Source: Cupriavidus pauculus
Lineage (GTDB): Bacteria > Pseudomonadota > Gammaproteobacteria > Burkholderiales > Burkholderiaceae
Direction of reading: 5' to 3'
DNA: 64,000 nt
NCBI RefSeq assembly: GCF_003854935.1
Contig: NZ_CP033969.1
Location: forward strand, 434,001 to 498,000
The notes below the pieces were generated by a model. That model did not search any database. It had not been told where the DNA came from and was given only the letters and a program-made list of their open reading frames with translations. Below, one piece after another: positions 60,421-64,000 of the stretch; the first letter of the stretch is position 1; every line of letters starts with the position of its first letter. The translations under genes were made by a program, and so were the position numbers.

Positions 60421-61956
60421 TCAGTGACGCAGGCCTTCGGGCGCTGCGGTCTTGGGCTTGTTGGGGTCGATCGGCTGCGGCAGCAGCGTGGCCACGGTCA
60501 GGTTGTCGTCGCTGAAGTACTTGCCGGCCACGGCCTGCACCTGCGCCGGCGTGACGGCCTTGATCTTGTCGAGCATCCGGTCGATCTGGCGCCACGAGAT
60601 ATTGGAGATTTCGGCCACGCCGATCTCCATGCCCTGGCCGAAGACCGAGTCGCGCTTGTAGATCTGGCCGGCCACCACCTGCGCCTTGACGCGCTTCAGT
60701 TCTTCCTCGGACACCCCGTTCTTCGCGATGCGCTGGATCTCCTCGCGCAGCGCCTTCTCGATTTCCTCGGTGGTGTGGCCGTTGGCCGGCGTGCCGTCGA
60801 GCACGAACAGCGACTCGTTGCGGTTGATACTGTCGTAGCCGACGTTGACGTCGTCGGCCAGCCGCTGCTGGCGCACCAGTTCGCGCGTCAGCCGGGCGTT
60901 GTCGTAGCCGTTGAGCACGGCCGACAGGACTTCCAGCGCGTACGGGTCGACGTCCTTCTCCACGTCGTGCAGGCGCGGCACCTTGTAGGCCAGCACGATG
61001 TACGGGTTCTCGGCCGGCGCCTTGACCCAGATGCGCTTGATGCCCTGCTGCGGCGCCTCAAGCTGCGTCTTGCGCAGCGGCAGCGGCCGCGGCTTGAGCT
61101 TGCCGAAGTAGCGCTCGGCCATCGCGCGCACCTCGTCGGCCTTCACGTCGCCGGTCACCACCAGCAGCGCGTTGTTCGGCACGTACCAGGTCTTGTACCA
61201 GTTCTGCACGTCCTCGACGCGCATGTTGACCAGGTCGTCCATCCAGCCGATGACCGGATGGCGGTACGGCATTGCCGTGTAGACCGTCGCCAGGAGCTGT
61301 TCGTAGACCTTGCCGCGCGGGGAATCGTCGGTGCGCAGGCGGCGCTCTTCCATCACCACCTTCATCTCGCGCTCGAATTCCTCCTTCTTGATGATGAGGT
61401 TGGCCATGCGGTCGGCCTCCAGTTCCATCATCTTGGGCAGGTACTGCTTGGCGATCTGCTGGTAGTAGAGCGTGAAGTCGCGGTTGGTCAGCGCGTTCTC
61501 GCGGCCGCCCAGCAGCGCGATCTGGCGCGAGAACTCGCCGATCGGCACCTTCGGCGTGCCCTTGAACATCATGTGTTCGAGCATGTGCGCCACGCCCGTG
61601 GTGCCGCTGACCTCGTCGCTGCCGCCGGCGCGGTAGTAGATCTGGTGCGCCACGGTGGGCGCCCGGTGGTCTTCCTTGACGATGACCCGCATGCCGTTGG
61701 CCAGGCGGAATTCCGTGGTGCCGGCTTCCGTCTGGCCCACCTTGCCCGCCGTCGCCATGCCGGACGGCGGCCCCTGCGGCGTGGTGGCCCGGGCGGCTTC
61801 GCCCTGCGCCTGCGCCATGGCGGTGCCCGCCAGCGGACCGGCAAGGGTGGCAACGATGAGGGTGGAGATCAGGCGCCGGGAGAATCGGGCGGCGCCGGTG
61901 GAGGGCGAAACGATGCGGGCGGCGCCCGCTCCGGACAAGTCAGCGCAATGGTTCAT
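60421..61956 (-). CDS. M16 zinc metallopeptidase, exported
   Basis: 511 residues from the ATG at 61956 (MNHCADLSGAG). A signal sequence (LISTLIVATLAGPLAGTAMA) is followed by HMLEHMMFKGTPKVPIGE, the HxxEH zinc site with a downstream Glu. Periplasmic, PqqL/insulinase-like; substrate unknown. It is divergent from ftsY and operonic with the inactive partner. Confidence 0.93.
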   Translation of the reverse strand: MNHCADLSGAGAARIVSPSTGAARFSRRLISTLIVATLAGPLAGTAMAQAQGEAARATTPQGPPSGMATAGKVGQTEAGTTEFRLANGMRVIVKEDHRAPTVAHQIYYRAGGSDEVSGTTGVAHMLEHMMFKGTPKVPIGEFSRQIALLGGRENALTNRDFTLYYQQIAKQYLPKMMELEADRMANLIIKKEEFEREMKVVMEERRLRTDDSPRGKVYEQLLATVYTAMPYRHPVIGWMDDLVNMRVEDVQNWYKTWYVPNNALLVVTGDVKADEVRAMAERYFGKLKPRPLPLRKTQLEAPQQGIKRIWVKAPAENPYIVLAYKVPRLHDVEKDVDPYALEVLSAVLNGYDNARLTRELVRQQRLADDVNVGYDSINRNESLFVLDGTPANGHTTEEIEKALREEIQRIAKNGVSEEELKRVKAQVVAGQIYKRDSVFGQGMEIGVAEISNISWRQIDRMLDKIKAVTPAQVQAVAGKYFSDDNLTVATLLPQPIDPNKPKTAAPEGLRH

Positions 61957-61970
61957 GCGACCCCGTCTGC

Positions 61971-61993
61971 TAGAATTTTGGCGATTGATTCTA
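61971..61993. promoter_or_regulatory. Facing -10 elements of ftsY and the M16 operon
   Basis: TAGAAT (61971-61976, rightward) and ATTCTA (61988-61993, leftward TAGAAT) form an inverted pair. The two promoters face each other, so their use should be mutually exclusive. Confidence 0.45.
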
Positions 61994-62016
61994 CCGGGGT
62001 ATTGACCCCTTTCCCA

Positions 62017-63288
62017 ATGTTTAGTTTCTGGAAGAAGCGCAAGGCCGAGCCGGCTCCCGCGCCCGTCGAGCCGCCGGTTGCCGCGCCGGAACCCGTGTCC
62101 GCGCCCGCCCAGGCTCCGGTCCCGACGCCCGCCCCCGCGCCGGCCCCGCTTCCCGCGCCCGCTCCGGTGCCGGTGCCAGTCCCCGTTCCGGTGCCTGTGC
62201 CTGTGCCTGTGCCGATGCCGATGCCGGCGCCGGCCCCCGCACCCCAGCCGGCGCCAAGCCCGGTGCCGGTTCCCGTCCCGGTCCCGGTGCCCGCGCAGGT
62301 CCCGCCGCCCCCGCCCGCCCCGGTCGCCTACGAGCCGCCAGTGGTCGAGGAACTCGAACTGGTTCCCCCGCCCGCGCCCACGCCCGAGGCCAAGCGCGGC
62401 TGGATGACGCGCCTGAAGGCGGGCCTGTCGAAGACAAGCCGCAACATCGGCGTGCTGTTCGTCGGCGTGAAGGTCGACGAGGCCCTGTTCGAGGAACTGG
62501 AAACCGCGCTGCTGATGTCCGACGCCGGCGTGGAGGCCACGGAATACCTGCTCGACCAGTTGCGCCGCCGCGTCAAGAACGACCGCATCGAGACGGCCGA
62601 AGGCGTCAAGACCGCGCTGAAGGACCTGCTGGTGGAGCTGCTCAAGCCGCTGGAAAAGACCATGGAACTGGGCCGCGAGCAGCCGCTGGTGATGATGATC
62701 GCCGGCGTCAACGGCGCGGGCAAGACCACCAGCATCGGCAAGCTCTGCAAGCACTTCCAGTCGTACCACCAGTCCGTGCTGCTGGCCGCCGGCGACACCT
62801 TCCGCGCCGCCGCGCGCGAGCAGCTGACGATCTGGGGCGAACGCAACAACGTGACCGTCGTCGCCCAGGAAAGCGGCGACCCGGCTGCCGTGATCTTCGA
62901 CGCCGTGAACGCCGCCCGCGCCCGCAAGATCGACATCGTGATGGCCGACACGGCCGGCCGCCTGCCTACGCAGTTGCACCTGATGGAAGAACTCAAGAAG
63001 GTCAAGCGCGTGGTCGGCAAGGCGATGCCTACCGCCCCGCACGAATGCCTGCTGGTGATCGACGCCAACACGGGGCAGAACGCGCTGGCCCAGACCCGCG
63101 CATTCGACGACGCCCTGGGCCTGACCGGCCTGATCGTGACCAAGCTGGACGGCACGGCCAAGGGCGGCATCCTGGCAGCCATCGCCCGCCAGCGCCCGAT
63201 CCCCGTCTACTTCATCGGCGTGGGCGAAAAGGTGGAAGACCTGCAGCCCTTCCGGGCCGAGGAGTTCGCGGAAGCGTTGCTGGGGTGA
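62017..63288 (+). CDS. ftsY: Signal recognition particle receptor FtsY
   Basis: 423 residues from MFSFWKKRKAEPAPAP. The N-terminal A region (about 10-115) is an unusual Pro/Val/Ala repeat (VPVPVPVPVPVPVP) in place of the acidic domain of E. coli. The NG GTPase has GVNGAGKTTSIGKLCK, DTFRAAAREQL, DTAGRLPTQ and TKLDGTAKGG. It docks SRP at the membrane. Confidence 0.96.
   Translation: MFSFWKKRKAEPAPAPVEPPVAAPEPVSAPAQAPVPTPAPAPAPLPAPAPVPVPVPVPVPVPVPVPMPMPAPAPAPQPAPSPVPVPVPVPVPAQVPPPPPAPVAYEPPVVEELELVPPPAPTPEAKRGWMTRLKAGLSKTSRNIGVLFVGVKVDEALFEELETALLMSDAGVEATEYLLDQLRRRVKNDRIETAEGVKTALKDLLVELLKPLEKTMELGREQPLVMMIAGVNGAGKTTSIGKLCKHFQSYHQSVLLAAGDTFRAAAREQLTIWGERNNVTVVAQESGDPAAVIFDAVNAARARKIDIVMADTAGRLPTQLHLMEELKKVKRVVGKAMPTAPHECLLVIDANTGQNALAQTRAFDDALGLTGLIVTKLDGTAKGGILAAIARQRPIPVYFIGVGEKVEDLQPFRAEEFAEALLG
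62170..62225 (+). repeat. Proline-valine coding hexamer repeat in ftsY
   Basis: Near-tandem CCGGTGCC/TGTGCC-type hexamers coding for Pro-Val (then Pro-Met) pairs; potentially slippage-prone. Confidence 0.7.
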
Positions 63289-63318
63289 GACGGCCGCCCG
63301 CTGGCGACGCCCACCGGC

Positions 63319-63352
63319 AAGAAAAAACCCCGCCTTGGCGGGGTTTTTTCTT
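63319..63352. terminator. Terminator after ftsY
   Basis: AAGAAAAAACCCCGCC-TT-GGCGGGGTTTTTTCTT, near-perfect 16-bp arms, able to act both ways with the convergent gene. Confidence 0.94.
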
Positions 63353-63404
63353 GGCAGTCTGATTTCGGGCCCCTGTCGATGGTTTGGGAATCCGTCATCC
63401 TTCG

Positions 63405-63734
63405 TTATTGCACAGCCAAGTCCATATCAAGTGGTGGCTCGAACGCGGCCGTATCATCGGTCCAGCCGTATATGGCGCCGCCACACCAGACGCGAAAATT
63501 GAAAAGCACCTTCATATTGGCCTGGAACGCCCGGCATCGCGTGCCAGGCGGCACGATATGGACAGGCGCGTCACGACCGAGCATGCCTTCAAAATGCCTG
63601 TACAGGGGAACCGGCTTTGCCGTCACGCGCCCCGGGACATCGAGGACATAGCCGCCCAGGTAAAACCATGCGCCGAGGACAAGCACGGTCGCCGCCGCTA
63701 GTTTGGCAAATCTACCAATTGTCCGACGCACCAC
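63405..63734 (-). CDS. Small membrane-anchored protein of unknown function
   Basis: 109 residues from a GTG at 63734 preceded by AAAGG; the frame is open upstream to a GTG at 63869 with no SD. One membrane helix (FAKLAAATVLVLGAWFYLGG) follows a basic N-terminus. The exported part has two cysteines (GTRCRAF and VWCGGAIYGW) that may form a disulfide. GC is lower than in neighbours. Not recognised. Confidence 0.5.
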   Translation of the reverse strand: MVRRTIGRFAKLAAATVLVLGAWFYLGGYVLDVPGRVTAKPVPLYRHFEGMLGRDAPVHIVPPGTRCRAFQANMKVLFNFRVWCGGAIYGWTDDTAAFEPPLDMDLAVQ

Positions 63735-63877
63735 CTTGATAACCTTTGGGATAAAACCTTCTTTCAATAAGCCGATCCGATTCCGGCACGGTGTCTCCCG
63801 ATAGTCGAAGGCCACCACCCTAATCCGCCTGCCGGAAGCCTTCCCTGCGCTATCGCAACCCTGCGCCACGTGGCAAG

Positions 63878-63906
63878 AAAAAGCCCGGCATCGAGCCGGG
63901 CTTTTT
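63878..63906 (-). terminator. Terminator of the right-edge gene
   Basis: AAAAAGCCCGGC-ATCGA-GCCGGGCTTTTT; minus strand ends in a T-run after the partial gene's stop, about 30 bp away. Confidence 0.85.
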
Positions 63907-63937
63907 GTCGCTCACATCAGAAAACCGCCAGATCGCC

Positions 63938-64000
63938 TCACTCGCTATCCGGCTGCGCTCCCGGTGCCGCCTTCTGGAACGCTTCCAGTTCCATGCAGTT
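63938..64000 (-). CDS. C-terminal end of an unknown protein (partial)
   Basis: Last 20 codons ending NCMELEAFQKAAPGAQPDSE and TGA at 63938-63940. The start lies outside the window. The frame is supported by the terminator immediately downstream. Identity not recognised. Confidence 0.5.
   Translation of the reverse strand, partial: NCMELEAFQKAAPGAQPDSE

Overview
The window is GC-rich chromosomal DNA from a betaproteobacterium of the family Burkholderiaceae, most likely Cupriavidus or a close Ralstonia relative. This rests on conserved gene blocks read from the sequence: kdsD-lptC-lptA-lptB-rpoN-hpf-ptsN-hprK, rapZ, lolB-ispE-tRNA-Gln-prs-rplY-pth, and coaD-rsmD-M16 pair-ftsY. The genus is inferred from general knowledge of gene order, not from a search.

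Positions 1-18,100 hold metabolic and stress genes. They include a partial metallo-hydrolase, two overlapping IclR regulators, a SulP transporter, a cytochrome P460-type protein, a DeoR regulator with a polar amino-acid ABC transporter, and a very long Orn/Lys/Arg decarboxylase. An aspartate decarboxylase (asdA), an aspartate:alanine antiporter (aspT) and a Ca2+/H+ antiporter follow; with the decarboxylase they look like a proton-consuming acid-stress cluster. A compact arsenic group (arsR, arsI, arsC) without an efflux pump ends at a strong terminator.

Positions 18,110-25,610 are an accessory island of visibly lower GC, between the arsC terminator and the ssb terminator. A four-gene overlapping operon encodes three different tyrosine recombinases plus a 140-residue accessory protein. 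A convergent gene encodes a protein with a HEPN-type RNxxxH motif. A perfect 13-bp inverted repeat at 18,157-18,169 and 24,437-24,449 encloses exactly these five genes, so I propose it as the element's ends. Just outside lies a TIR-domain gene with a zinc-knuckle-like N-terminus and a Gly/Ser/Tyr-rich linker. HEPN and TIR domains are typical of anti-phage systems. The recombinase trio with this cargo is the best candidate in the window for an undescribed system.

Positions 25,620-37,000 carry ssb, an MFS transporter, uvrA, a Na/Pi cotransporter, apt, a DJ-1/PfpI protein, a ribbon-helix-helix protein and a KefB/C-type antiporter. Positions 36,850-45,550 carry the LPS-transport and sigma-54/PTS-Ntr block through hprK, psiF and rapZ. 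Positions 45,600-64,000 hold DNA repair (mutY, mutM), a dynamin-like GTPase, lipoprotein and isoprenoid genes, the only tRNA seen (tRNA-Gln), prs, rplY, pth, a ferredoxin, coaD, rsmD, two M16 peptidases and ftsY. No rRNA, CRISPR array or classical insertion sequence was found.
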